Assembly (NCBI RefSeq): GCF_016429015.1
Contig: NZ_JAELTU010000053.1
Span: 1-41,694 of the forward strand
Reading direction: 5' to 3'
Source: Rhizobium sp. ASV20
GTDB taxonomy: Bacteria; Pseudomonadota; Alphaproteobacteria; Rhizobiales; Rhizobiaceae
Length of the DNA stretch: 41,694 nt
Of the stretch, positions 1 to 8,067 are shown in pieces (position 1 is the first letter of the stretch; each line of letters opens with the position of its first letter). The notes beneath the pieces were generated by a model. The model saw nothing but the letters and a program-made list of their open reading frames with translations, searched no databases and was not told the DNA's origin. The position numbers and the translations under genes were made by a program.

Positions 1-243
1 TATGTCGGCAAGAAGCGCCCGTCGCGTGTCGTGCTTCTGACCGAATGCTCCATGAGCGACAACGTTGCCGTTCATCACCCGGATGTGGAATTTGTCCGGC
101 CATGCAATCTTTGCCCCCATATGAAGCGCATCACGCTCGGCAACATCCGCAAGGCTCTGGAAGAAGGGCGGCATGAGGTGACGGTCGACCCGGCAATCGC
201 AGCAGACGCGCGCCGTGCCGTGGAAAGGATGCTGGCGATATGA
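1..243 (+). CDS. nadA: Quinolinate synthase NadA, C-terminal end (5' truncated by window)
   Basis: The reading frame is open from base 1 and ends at TGA 241-243, so only the last 80 residues are present. NadA condenses iminoaspartate with dihydroxyacetone phosphate to quinolinate using a [4Fe-4S] cluster. The segment VRPCNLCPHMKRITL carries the C-terminal CxxC-type cysteines typical of the family, preceded by TECSMSDN, which also holds a conserved cysteine. The stop overlaps the start of nadB by four bases (ATGA), so nadA-nadB-nadC are translationally linked as one NAD biosynthesis operon whose promoter lies left of the window. Identification is firm from the motif and from the order nadA-nadB-nadC. 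Confidence 0.95.
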   Translation, partial: YVGKKRPSRVVLLTECSMSDNVAVHHPDVEFVRPCNLCPHMKRITLGNIRKALEEGRHEVTVDPAIAADARRAVERMLAI

Positions 244-1781
244 GCGAGATTCTCGAAGGATTGAGAGACCGCGTCGTCATTGTTGGCAGTGGCCTTGCCG
301 GATTGATGGCGGCCTTGACGCTCGCGCCCGAACCGACCGTGATCGTGACGCGCGCTGCGCTTGGCGGAGAAACCTCAAGCGCCTGGGCACAGGGCGGCAT
401 CGCCGCCAGCATCGGCAAGGATGATAGTGCCGCGCTGCATCTGGCAGATACGCTCGCCGCCGGCGACGGTCTCTGTGATGCGAAAGTGGCGGCGAGAATC
501 CTCGCGGAAGCGCCGGCTGCCATCGCCGCACTGGAGCGGGCGGGCGTTGCATTCGATCGCGACAGCGAAGGGGAATTGTCTTTGGGGCTTGAAGCGGCTC
601 ACTCTTTGCGCCGCATCGTGCATGCCAAGGGAGACGGTTCGGGAGCGGCCATTGTTCGCGCGCTCGTGGATGCGGCGGTTCGCACACCATCGATCACGAT
701 CCTCGAAGGCTATGAGGCACGACGTCTGTTGCTCGATGGCGAGCGCATCGCGGGGCTGTTGTGCGCGACCGATAAGGGGATAGTCATACTGCCATCCTCT
801 CGCGTCGTGCTCGCCACGGGCGGAGTAGGCGGCCTTTATGATGCGACGACCAATCCGGCCGGCAATTTCGGGCAGGGTATCGCGCTTGCTGCTCGCGCGG
901 GTGCGCTTGTGGCCGACATGGAGTTTGTGCAATTCCACCCGACGGCGCTCGACAGCAGGCGGTGGCCATTGGCGCTTGTCAGCGAGGCCGTTCGCGGCGA
1001 AGGCGCCACGCTTCTGAACGAAAGAAGCGAGCGTTTCATGGCAGGCGTCGAAGGGGCAGAACTTGCGCCGCGCGATGTCGTGGCACGCGCCATCAGTGCC
1101 GAAATCGCGCGGGGCGGCCGGGTCTATCTCGACGCCCGTCAGGCGCTCGGCGACAGTTTCACCAGGCGGTTTCCCGTCATCGATGCACTTTGCCGCGAAG
1201 CCGGTGTCGATCCATCGCAAAATCTCATTCCCGTGCGTCCGGCCGTTCACTATCACATGGGTGGCGTCGCCACGGATGAGCAAGGCCGCAGTTCCGTGAG
1301 TGGCCTGTGGGTGATTGGCGAGGCTGCATCGACTGGTCTGCATGGAGCCAACCGATTGGCCAGTAACTCGCTGCTCGAGGCTGCGGTTATGGGCATCCGC
1401 GCAGGACGGGACATCGCCGGCATCGTTGCGAACCGGGTCAAGCTTCCGCAACAGCAGGTGAATGTTGCCGCGCCTGACGCGTCTTTGGTGCGGCCGATCG
1501 TCTCCAGCCATCTCGGCGTGCTGCGCAATGCCGGGTCCATCCATGGGGCGATTGCAGCGTTGCTGCCGCTGGTCGATGGAGATGGTCCCGCGGCTGACCC
1601 CGCTCTCGTTGCACTGCTGATTGCCGTCTTCGCCAGCCTGCGGACGGAATCGCGCGGGGCACATGCCCGCACGGATTTTCCCTTGAAATTACCGGATTCG
1701 CAGCGTCGCTGCATGAGCCTCTCGGATGCGCTCTCCATCGCATCCTCCATGACCTTCAATTCCCTTGCAAGGAGTGCCTGA
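240..1781 (+). CDS. nadB: L-aspartate oxidase NadB
   Basis: 513 residues, close to the usual size for NadB. It oxidises L-aspartate to iminoaspartate, the substrate of NadA, using FAD. The N-terminus has the dinucleotide-binding signature VVIVGSGLAGLMAAL (about residues 12-26). The succinate dehydrogenase/fumarate reductase-like active-site region follows, with QFHPTALD and the SEAVRGEGATLLNERSERF stretch (about residues 230-270). HYHMGGV (about 339-345) and GLHGANRLASNSLLEA (about 369-384) close the flavin domain. The start ATG overlaps the nadA stop (ATGA at 240-243). It is the middle gene of the NAD operon. No anomaly seen. Confidence 0.96.
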   Translation: MSEILEGLRDRVVIVGSGLAGLMAALTLAPEPTVIVTRAALGGETSSAWAQGGIAASIGKDDSAALHLADTLAAGDGLCDAKVAARILAEAPAAIAALERAGVAFDRDSEGELSLGLEAAHSLRRIVHAKGDGSGAAIVRALVDAAVRTPSITILEGYEARRLLLDGERIAGLLCATDKGIVILPSSRVVLATGGVGGLYDATTNPAGNFGQGIALAARAGALVADMEFVQFHPTALDSRRWPLALVSEAVRGEGATLLNERSERFMAGVEGAELAPRDVVARAISAEIARGGRVYLDARQALGDSFTRRFPVIDALCREAGVDPSQNLIPVRPAVHYHMGGVATDEQGRSSVSGLWVIGEAASTGLHGANRLASNSLLEAAVMGIRAGRDIAGIVANRVKLPQQQVNVAAPDASLVRPIVSSHLGVLRNAGSIHGAIAALLPLVDGDGPAADPALVALLIAVFASLRTESRGAHARTDFPLKLPDSQRRCMSLSDALSIASSMTFNSLARSA

Positions 1782-1782
1782 C

Positions 1783-2640
1783 ATGACCCTCGCTCCCCTC
1801 CCGCGCCTTATCGTCGAACCGCTGGTGCGCAATGCGCTGGTGGAAGATCTCGGCCTGGCCGGCGACGTCACGACCACGGCGGTTATTCCGGCTGCGCATC
1901 GGTCCCGTGTGGCTATGGTGACACGCCAGCCGGGTGTGGTCGCCGGCCTCGATGCATCCGAGCTTGCTTTCCAACTTGTCGACCCCAGCATCGTGATGAC
2001 TCGTCATTTGCCTGACGGGACGAAGGTCAAGCCTGGCGATGTCATCGCAACGATCGAAGGCCCTTCGCGTGGCCTGCTGACCGCCGAACGCACCGCATTG
2101 AACTTCCTCGGCCACCTCTCCGGCATCGCATCCGTGACCGGCGGCATCGTTGAAGCAATCGCCGGCACGAAGGCATCGATCGTTTGCACCCGCAAGACAA
2201 CGCCGGGTCTGAGGGCTCTGGAAAAATATGCAGTCCGGGCCGGAGGGGGCATGAACCATCGCTTCGCGCTCTATGACGCGGTTCTGATCAAGGACAATCA
2301 TGTCGCCATTGCGGGTGGTATTGCTGAAGCAATCCTGCGTGCCAAGTCGGGCGTCGGGCATATGGTCAAGATCGAAGTCGAGGTGGATACGCTGGAGCAG
2401 CTTCGCGAAGCGATGCGCGAAGGCGTCGATGCCGTATTGCTCGACAATATGACCCCATCCCAACTGCGCGAGGCGGTGGATATCGTTGGCGGTCGCGCGA
2501 TCACCGAAGCGTCGGGTCGCATCACTCCGGAGACTGCCGTCGCGATCGCCGGCGCCGGCGTCGATCTCATATCCGCCGGCTGGGTGACGCATAGCGCGCC
2601 GACGCTTGATATCGGACTGGATTGGAGATCGGCGGCTTAA
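1783..2640 (+). CDS. nadC: Nicotinate-nucleotide pyrophosphorylase (carboxylating) NadC
   Basis: 285 residues. It converts quinolinate and PRPP to nicotinate mononucleotide, the third step of the pathway. The start is the ATG at 1783, one base after the nadB stop, because AAGGAG at 1769-1774 lies 8 bases upstream; a TTG six codons earlier in the same frame would place this Shine-Dalgarno inside the gene. Family motifs seen: TAERTALNFLGHLSGIAS (about 104-121), the PRPP/quinolinate-binding CTRKTTPGLRALEKYAV and GGGMNHRF region (about 134-162), and VLIKDNH (about 169-175). The stop codon lies inside a strong inverted repeat that probably ends the operon. Confidence 0.96.
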   Translation: MTLAPLPRLIVEPLVRNALVEDLGLAGDVTTTAVIPAAHRSRVAMVTRQPGVVAGLDASELAFQLVDPSIVMTRHLPDGTKVKPGDVIATIEGPSRGLLTAERTALNFLGHLSGIASVTGGIVEAIAGTKASIVCTRKTTPGLRALEKYAVRAGGGMNHRFALYDAVLIKDNHVAIAGGIAEAILRAKSGVGHMVKIEVEVDTLEQLREAMREGVDAVLLDNMTPSQLREAVDIVGGRAITEASGRITPETAVAIAGAGVDLISAGWVTHSAPTLDIGLDWRSAA

Positions 2641-2653
2641 CGCCGCCGATCTC
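2625..2653. terminator. Hairpin at the end of nadC, between convergent genes
   Basis: A perfect 12-bp stem (2625-2636 with 2642-2653) closes a 5-base loop and includes the nadC stop codon. No T-run follows on the plus strand. nadC and the minus-strand SDR gene converge here (SDR stop at 2658), so the symmetric stem could slow or end transcription from both sides. Termination is inferred; the stem is seen. Confidence 0.6.
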
Positions 2654-2657
2654 GACC

Positions 2658-3434
2658 TCAGACGACGACGGGCACTTGTGCACCATCCATGCTGATCACC
2701 ACTCCAGTGACGTAGCCTGCCTTTTCCGAACTCAGGAAGGCGACAACATTGGCGATGTCGATGGGGCTGGCCATGCGGCCGATCGGGATGCGCTTCAGGG
2801 CGTCGGCCAGCGCTTCCTTCTCTGTCGAGCCGGCAAGCTTTGCCGCCGCCTTCAAGCCTTCGGCAACGCGATCCGTCTCGGTCATGCCCGGGTTCAGGCC
2901 GACAACGCGCACGCCGCGGCTGGCATAGGCGTTGGCAAGCCCGACGCTCGCGAGCATCAGAGCGGCATTCGCTGACCCGCCGGCGAGATGTACGGGCGAG
3001 GCGATCTTGCCGCCATTGCCGATAATGTTGATCACCGCGCCAGAGCCGCGAGCCCCCATGCGTTTGATGAGGGGGTCGATCACGTTGATGTAGGAGAAAT
3101 ACTTCGCATCCATCGCAGCGCGCCAGATGGCCGGCGTCAGATCGTCGACCGGCGTGCGTGCTGCGGCACCGGCACTGTTGACGAGGATGTCGATCGGGCC
3201 GACGTCCGCTTCGACCTTGTCCACGACCGCATGCGCCTGCTCGTCCGATATCAGGTCGGCGGCATAGCCACGGGCGCCGGGAAGCTTGGCAAGCGCCGCA
3301 TCGATATTGGCCTGCGAGCGCGAACAGATTGCGACGCGTGCGCCTTCCTGCAGGAAGAGTTCGGCGCAGGCATAGCCTATGCCCTTCGAGCCGCCGGTGA
3401 TCAGAACGACTTTATCCTTGAGGCCAAGGTCCAT
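2658..3434 (-). CDS. SDR-fold oxidoreductase with atypical active site
   Basis: 258 residues. The Rossmann start is classical: VVLITGGSKGIGYACAEL (about residues 9-26) with the TGxxxGxG cofactor motif, a later NSAGA segment (about 86-90) and the C-terminal VTGVVISMDGA region seen in SDR enzymes. The catalytic Ser-Tyr-xxx-Lys is not where it should be. In the segment INIIGNGGKIASPVHLAGG followed by SANAA, the positions normally holding Tyr and Lys are Gly and Asn, and the expected Ser is replaced. NAD(P) binding is therefore likely but ordinary dehydrogenase chemistry is doubtful. The gene runs opposite to nadC and in the same direction as the RpiR regulator upstream of it, with a gap of 114 bases. 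Substrate unknown. Confidence 0.85.
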   Translation of the reverse strand: MDLGLKDKVVLITGGSKGIGYACAELFLQEGARVAICSRSQANIDAALAKLPGARGYAADLISDEQAHAVVDKVEADVGPIDILVNSAGAAARTPVDDLTPAIWRAAMDAKYFSYINVIDPLIKRMGARGSGAVINIIGNGGKIASPVHLAGGSANAALMLASVGLANAYASRGVRVVGLNPGMTETDRVAEGLKAAAKLAGSTEKEALADALKRIPIGRMASPIDIANVVAFLSSEKAGYVTGVVISMDGAQVPVVV

Positions 3435-3548
3435 GACAGGTCTCCGATTGCGTTGCGAAAGGCTCGCAAGCTAAATGCGGAAATCCGTGCCGTACAGGCG
3501 CGCCGTCGTCACAGCTTGTTTACTGCGCAGCATCTGGCTTTTGGCGTT

Positions 3549-4409
3549 TTAAGAAAGCCGCTTGGCTTTCAGCACCGAAACGGCAGTCTCGCTATTGTGG
3601 ACGTAGTCGTTGGCGTCGGGCTGTCGCTGCACCAATAGAATGAACAGCAAGTCGGTCAGCATCAGCTGTGCGTCGCGCGCGGTGATCGACGAGGAACGGA
3701 CGCGATCTTCGTCGCCGACGGTGTGAAGGCAGATGTCGGCGACGCGGGCGAGCGGGTTGTCCTGCAGACCGGTCACGGCTATGACGGTCGCCTTGCGCTG
3801 GCTGGCCAGCTCCGCGATCCGCAACGTTTCAATGCTGGCGCCGGAATAGGAAAGAGCAAAGAGCAGGTCATCCGGTCCGAGCGTCGATGCGTTTGCCATC
3901 TGAACATGACTATCGCTGTCATGCAGGACATTGCGGCCGAGCTTCATCAGTTTGTAGGAAAAGTCGCGGGCGACCAGCGAGGAGGCACCGACGCCGGCGA
4001 GATGAATGCGCCTGGCGTCATGAAGGGCCTCCAGTGTCTTGTCGATATCGCCTTCATTGTTGACCGAAATCGTTTGCTGCATGGCTTGCAGCTTGCTGCT
4101 CAGTAGCTTCTGCAGAATGGTCAGATAGCCGTCACCGACTTCGATCGTGCCGTGAATCATGCCGGCCGGCGTGGGCCATTCCTGGGCCTTCGCTTCGCTG
4201 ACGGCGAGCTTGAGTTCCTGATAGCCGGCATAGCCGAGCTTCTGGCTGAACTTGACGACGCTCGACTGGCTGCGCCCGGTCTCGACCGCGAGTGCTGCCG
4301 ATGAAAGTCGCAGCATCTGGTCAGGGTTCTCGACGATGAACTGCCCGATCTGGCGGTCGGCGGGCGCCATGGTTTCAAGCTGCGCGCTGATTTTCTTCAG
4401 GATAGACAT
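3549..4409 (-). CDS. RpiR/MurR-family transcriptional regulator (HTH + SIS)
   Basis: 286 residues with the two RpiR domains. The N-terminal helix-turn-helix (about residues 35-75) includes ALAVETGRSQSSVVKFSQK. A C-terminal SIS sugar-phosphate-binding domain (about 125-265) includes HLAGVGASSLVARDF and LFALSYSGASIETL. AAAGGA sits just before the ATG at 4409. It is divergent from a murA paralogue and leads a locus containing murQ and anmK. In Escherichia coli the RpiR member MurR represses murQP and responds to MurNAc-6-P, so a MurNAc-6-P or GlcNAc-6-P sensor role is the best inference. Candidate operators with a shared TGGAAT-N5-ATTCCA core lie before murA (4534-4554) and murQ (6831-6851). Its own promoter may lie at about 4440-4500 on the minus strand. 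Confidence 0.88.
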   Translation of the reverse strand: MSILKKISAQLETMAPADRQIGQFIVENPDQMLRLSSAALAVETGRSQSSVVKFSQKLGYAGYQELKLAVSEAKAQEWPTPAGMIHGTIEVGDGYLTILQKLLSSKLQAMQQTISVNNEGDIDKTLEALHDARRIHLAGVGASSLVARDFSYKLMKLGRNVLHDSDSHVQMANASTLGPDDLLFALSYSGASIETLRIAELASQRKATVIAVTGLQDNPLARVADICLHTVGDEDRVRSSSITARDAQLMLTDLLFILLVQRQPDANDYVHNSETAVSVLKAKRLS

Positions 4410-4533
4410 TTGGTCCTTTTGAGGTCCCCTCGATCAATCGAGGCGGTTCACATATCATCACCAGCGTATTCAAAATAGCATTCGGGCAAGACACGGCAAC
4501 CGTGCTTCAAGCGATGAGAGACTAGCACAGAGA

Positions 4534-4587
4534 ATTGGAATAAAAAATTCCAATGATAATTGACAGGATGGAATGATCGAATAGTCT
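4534..4587 (+). promoter_or_regulatory. Operator and promoter of the murA-kinase operon
   Basis: A perfect inverted repeat ATTGGAAT-AAAAA-ATTCCAAT spans 4534-4554. Five bases later is a consensus -35, TTGACA (4560-4565), with a further half-site ATGGAAT (4568-4574) in the spacer and a weak -10 TAGTCT (4582-4587, spacer 16). The same order of elements stands before murQ. The inverted repeat is palindromic, so it could also act on the divergent regulator gene. Binding by the adjacent RpiR-family protein is inferred. Confidence 0.7.
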
Positions 4588-4650
4588 CCAATGGGAAGAG
4601 GATGGCGGAAATTCCGCTACCGCGCATCTCGCCTCAACGGGTTTCTGATC

Positions 4651-5907
4651 ATGGATAGACTTCGCATCTCCGGCGGCAAAAGGTTGCAAGGAGCCGTGAC
4701 GATTTCCGGCGCCAAGAATGCAGCTCTGCCGCAGATCGCGGCCGCGCTTTTGAGCCCGCATTCGCTGGAGCTCACCAACCTGCCCTTGGTGAGCGATGTC
4801 GAGAACATGCTCGGCGTCATCGCGCTTCATGGCGCGCGGATCACCCGAACGGCGCAAGGCACAACGATCGATCCGAGCGCCATCGTCTCCAAGGAAACCT
4901 CCTATGATACGGTGAGGCGTATGCGGGCGACGGTTCTGGTGCTGGCACCGCTGCTTGCCCGGTTTGGTCACGCCCGCGTATCTCTGCCGGGGGGCTGCGC
5001 TATCGGCGCCCGTCCGGTAGACATGCATATCAAGGCGCTTGCCACTCTCGGCGCCGATATCGCTATCGAAAGCGGGCTGATTGTCGCCTCCGCTCCAAAC
5101 GGGCTGAAGGGAGCGCGCATCGTGCTGAGTTCTCCCTCTGTCGGTGCGACCGAGACGGTCATGATGGCGGCTTGTGCCGCAAAGGGCGAAACGGAGATTT
5201 TGAACGCCGCCCGCGAGCCTGAAGTCGCAGACCTTGCCGCGTGCCTGAGTGCGATGGGGGCACGCATCGAAGGGGCGGGAACGCATCGCATCCTGATCGA
5301 CGGCGATACCAGCTGGCGGCCGGCGAAACATCATGGCATTCCCGACCGTATCGAAGCCGGCACCTATGCGGTTGCCGCTGCCATTACCGGCGGCCAGCTC
5401 GAACTCATCCATGCACGCCTGGAAAACCTTGCCTCGGTTGTGCAGGCGCTGGAAGCCATGGGCGTCAGCGTATGGCCGAGCGATCGTGGCCTCGTCGTTT
5501 CAAGAGAAGGGCCGCTCAAAGGCGCCGATCTCACCACAGAACCCTATCCGGGCTTCCCGACCGATCTGCAGGCGCAATTCATGGCGCTCGCCTGCTGCGC
5601 CGAGGGTGCGTCGCTGATCCGTGAGACGGTCTTTGAAAATCGCTTCATGCATGTGCCGGAGCTGATACGGCTTGGCGCCAACATAACGCTGCAGGGCACG
5701 ACGGCGCTGGTGCGGGGCGGCGCTCCCCTCAAAGGAGCGCAGGTGATGGCGACGGACCTCCGTGCCTCGGTCTCTCTGGTGCTGGCCGCGCTTGTTTCGC
5801 AAGGCGAAACCATCGTCAATCGCGTCTATCACCTTGATCGGGGCTATGAGCAGCTCGATCGTAAGCTTCGCCTCTGCGGCGCCGATATCGAACGGCTGAC
5901 GTCATGA
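4651..5907 (+). CDS. murA: UDP-N-acetylglucosamine 1-carboxyvinyltransferase paralogue (MurA-like)
   Basis: 418 residues, the size of MurA. The enzyme family transfers enolpyruvate from PEP to UDP-GlcNAc, the first committed step of peptidoglycan precursor synthesis. Key residues are intact: Lys22-Asn23 in ISGAKNAALP, the PEP-binding Cys116 in LPGGCAIGARPVDMH (equivalent to Cys115 of E. coli MurA), and the ATDLRAS / HLDRGYEQLDRKL end. The start at 4651 matches the family N-terminus (MDRLRISGGKRLQG). No good Shine-Dalgarno is visible there, and an upstream ATG at 4591 would add 20 residues. It lies beside murQ and anmK, not beside cell-wall synthesis genes, so I take it as a second murA serving recycling. 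That is inference, since the rest of the genome is not visible. Confidence 0.9.
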   Translation: MDRLRISGGKRLQGAVTISGAKNAALPQIAAALLSPHSLELTNLPLVSDVENMLGVIALHGARITRTAQGTTIDPSAIVSKETSYDTVRRMRATVLVLAPLLARFGHARVSLPGGCAIGARPVDMHIKALATLGADIAIESGLIVASAPNGLKGARIVLSSPSVGATETVMMAACAAKGETEILNAAREPEVADLAACLSAMGARIEGAGTHRILIDGDTSWRPAKHHGIPDRIEAGTYAVAAAITGGQLELIHARLENLASVVQALEAMGVSVWPSDRGLVVSREGPLKGADLTTEPYPGFPTDLQAQFMALACCAEGASLIRETVFENRFMHVPELIRLGANITLQGTTALVRGGAPLKGAQVMATDLRASVSLVLAALVSQGETIVNRVYHLDRGYEQLDRKLRLCGADIERLTS

Positions 5908-6794
5908 GCGGCAAGGCAAGCAGCACCCCTTATTTTCTGGGTGTCGATGGTGGAGGCACCGGCTGCCGTGCCCGCATCGAGGATGCCGCCGGCACCGTGT
6001 TGGGGCAGGGGCTCTCCGGACCGGCGACGACGCGGCTTGGCATAGATGAGGCCTGGGCCTCCATCAGCAGAGCATTCGACGCAGCAATCGAAGAGGCAGG
6101 TTTGGCCGCCGCCGATATCGGCCGCATTCATGCAGGTATCGGTTTGGCGGGCATAGGCCGAAAGGGAGCCCTGGCTGCCCTCAAGGCCATAGAACATCCC
6201 TTCGCCAGCATCGCCTTCGTCAGCGACGGGGAGGGGGCCTGCCTTGGGGCTCATTCCGGCCGCGACGGGGCAATCGTCATTGCGGGGACCGGATCCATAG
6301 GCCTCGGTCTTGTCGAGGGGCGGCAATTGCGGGTCGGGGGCTACGGCTTCCCGATCTCCGACGAGGGGAGCGGTGCCTATCTCGGACTAAAGGCGGTGCA
6401 GCTTGCGCTGCGCGCCCATGACGGTCGCGAGAAAAAGACGGCGTTGCTGAGCGAGATCCTGCAGCGTTTTCAGAATGATCCGATGGAGGCCGTCGCCTGG
6501 ATGGATCGCGCATCGGCGACGGACTATGCGACGTTCGCGCCCATGGTGCTGCGCCATGCGGATCAGGGCGATGCCGTGGCGCGGCGTATCGTCCAGGGTG
6601 CTGCAGGACATATCGACACGTTGATCCGGACCCTTTTCGAGAAGGGATCGCCGCGTGTCTGCCTGCTTGGCGGCCTTGCCAGTCCGCTCGAGCCATGGCT
6701 TGCGCCGGATGTGCGACGCAGCCTCAAACCAATCGACGGCGACGCCGTGTCGGGTGCAATCATCCTCGCCAGAAGGACGGTTTGCCAGCATTGA
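5904..6794 (+). CDS. BadF/BadG-family amino-sugar kinase (GspK/MurK-like)
   Basis: 296 residues of the ASKHA fold. FLGVDGGGTGCRARIEDAAG (about residues 11-30) is the phosphate-1 loop; GAIVIAGTGSIGLGL (about 121-135) and VCLLGGLASPLEPW (about 251-264) are the later ATP-site motifs, and GGYGFPISDEGSGAYLGLKAV (about 142-162) is a strong family signature. Members include the glucosamine kinase GspK of Vibrio and the GlcNAc/MurNAc kinase MurK of Clostridium. With murQ next door, phosphorylation of MurNAc and/or GlcNAc on O6 is the likely job; sequence alone cannot separate this from glucosamine. It overlaps the murA paralogue by four bases (ATGA), so the two are translationally coupled. Confidence 0.85.
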   Translation: MSGKASSTPYFLGVDGGGTGCRARIEDAAGTVLGQGLSGPATTRLGIDEAWASISRAFDAAIEEAGLAAADIGRIHAGIGLAGIGRKGALAALKAIEHPFASIAFVSDGEGACLGAHSGRDGAIVIAGTGSIGLGLVEGRQLRVGGYGFPISDEGSGAYLGLKAVQLALRAHDGREKKTALLSEILQRFQNDPMEAVAWMDRASATDYATFAPMVLRHADQGDAVARRIVQGAAGHIDTLIRTLFEKGSPRVCLLGGLASPLEPWLAPDVRRSLKPIDGDAVSGAIILARRTVCQH

Positions 6795-6830
6795 GCGATG
6801 GAAAAGCGCGCGGCTCTTCCGTGCGCCTAT

Positions 6831-6885
6831 ATTGGAATATATTATTCCATATTAGATTGACTGTTGGAATAAACGGACATAGTAT
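6831..6885 (+). promoter_or_regulatory. Operator and promoter of murQ and the import operon
   Basis: ATTGGAAT-ATATT-ATTCCATA at 6831-6851 shares the core TGGAAT-N5-ATTCCA with the murA site. TTGACT (6857-6862) is the -35, a half-site TTGGAAT (6864-6870) lies in the spacer, and TAGTAT (6880-6885) is the -10 after 17 bases. Spacing of operator to -35 equals that of the murA promoter. It lies in the 272-base gap before murQ, leaving about 175 bases of untranslated leader. The promoter reading is good; the identity of the binding protein is inferred. Confidence 0.75.
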
Positions 6886-7066
6886 TAACGAAGGTAAACA
6901 GGGAATGGGTGCGGAGCGAAGCCGAAGAGGCCGGTCGCACTTTGGCTGATGTCAGCCGTCCGTTTTGTTGAGAACCGAACTTTGCAACGGCAGGCCCGGC
7001 GCCTCATCGGTCGGACTTGTCATCCCTGATCTATTGATATCGAAGCGCATTTTCGCGAGCAGGCCC

Positions 7067-7990
7067 ATGACAGAGCAGAAGTTGATATCCGAACTGGAGC
7101 AGTTGGTTTCCGAGGGCCGCAATCCGAATACGATGCATATCGATCTGCTGCCGACCTTGGATCTTCTGCGTGAGATCAATTATGAGGATCAGACGGTTCC
7201 CGTTGCCGTCGAAAAGGTCATTCCGGCCATCGCTGCCGCTGTCAACCAGATCGTCGCGGCCTTCCAGAAGGGCGGCCGGCTGATTTACATCGGTGCCGGC
7301 ACCAGTGGTCGACTTGGTGTTCTCGATGCGTCCGAGTGCCCGCCGACCTTCAGCGTGCCGTCGAATATGGTGATCGGCCTGATCGCCGGCGGTCCCGATG
7401 CGCTGCGCCGTTCGATCGAAGGTGCGGAAGACGATCCGGAGCAGGGCCGCCAGGCTCTGGAGGACGTCAAACTGACGAAGGACGACGTCGTTGTCGGCAT
7501 CGCGGTCAGCGGTCGCACCCCCTATGTCATCGGCGCCTTGAACTATGCCAAGAGCCTCGGTGCTTTCACGGTCGCGTTGTCCTGCAATCCCAATTCGATT
7601 ATCGCCGGTATTGCTGATCTGGCGATCTCGCCGGTCGTCGGCCCGGAAATTCTGACGGGATCGACCCGGTTGAAATCGGGCACGGCACAGAAGCTCATCC
7701 TCAATATGCTAACGACGGCCAGCATGATCCGCATCGGCAAGAGCTATCAGAATCTGATGGTTGATGTCAGCGCCAGCAACAAAAAGCTGGTGGCACGCGC
7801 CTCGCGCATCGTCATGCAGGCGACGGGTTGCTCGCAGCAGGAAGCCCGCCGCGTCCTCGACTTGACCGGAAATGACGTCAAGCTCGCCATTCTCATGGAA
7901 ATCACCGGAATGGGCATTGAAGAAGCCCGCGTGGCATTGCAAAACGCTGATGGATTCCTGCGCAAGGCCATCAACGCGAAGAGTGCTTAA
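7067..7990 (+). CDS. murQ: N-acetylmuramic acid 6-phosphate etherase MurQ
   Basis: 307 residues (E. coli MurQ has 298). It cleaves the lactyl ether of MurNAc-6-P to give GlcNAc-6-P and D-lactate. The SIS domain shows RLIYIGAGTSGRLGVLDASE and CPPTF, with Glu90 at the place of E. coli Glu83 and Glu121 (in EGAEDDPEQG) at the place of Glu114, both catalytic. The N-terminal RNPNTMHIDLLPT motif is also typical. ATG 7067 is chosen because the homologous protein begins there; the longer open frame from 6965 reads through the leader. It is the first gene after the 6831-6885 promoter and begins the operon that continues through the ABC transporter to anmK. Confidence 0.96.
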   Translation: MTEQKLISELEQLVSEGRNPNTMHIDLLPTLDLLREINYEDQTVPVAVEKVIPAIAAAVNQIVAAFQKGGRLIYIGAGTSGRLGVLDASECPPTFSVPSNMVIGLIAGGPDALRRSIEGAEDDPEQGRQALEDVKLTKDDVVVGIAVSGRTPYVIGALNYAKSLGAFTVALSCNPNSIIAGIADLAISPVVGPEILTGSTRLKSGTAQKLILNMLTTASMIRIGKSYQNLMVDVSASNKKLVARASRIVMQATGCSQQEARRVLDLTGNDVKLAILMEITGMGIEEARVALQNADGFLRKAINAKSA

Positions 7991-8067
7991 CAGACGTCGC
8001 GGTTTGCTGCGACGGCAATCAATTGGCCAAAATCGGCCGGGGACATTTAAGAATCGGAGGGATGAGA

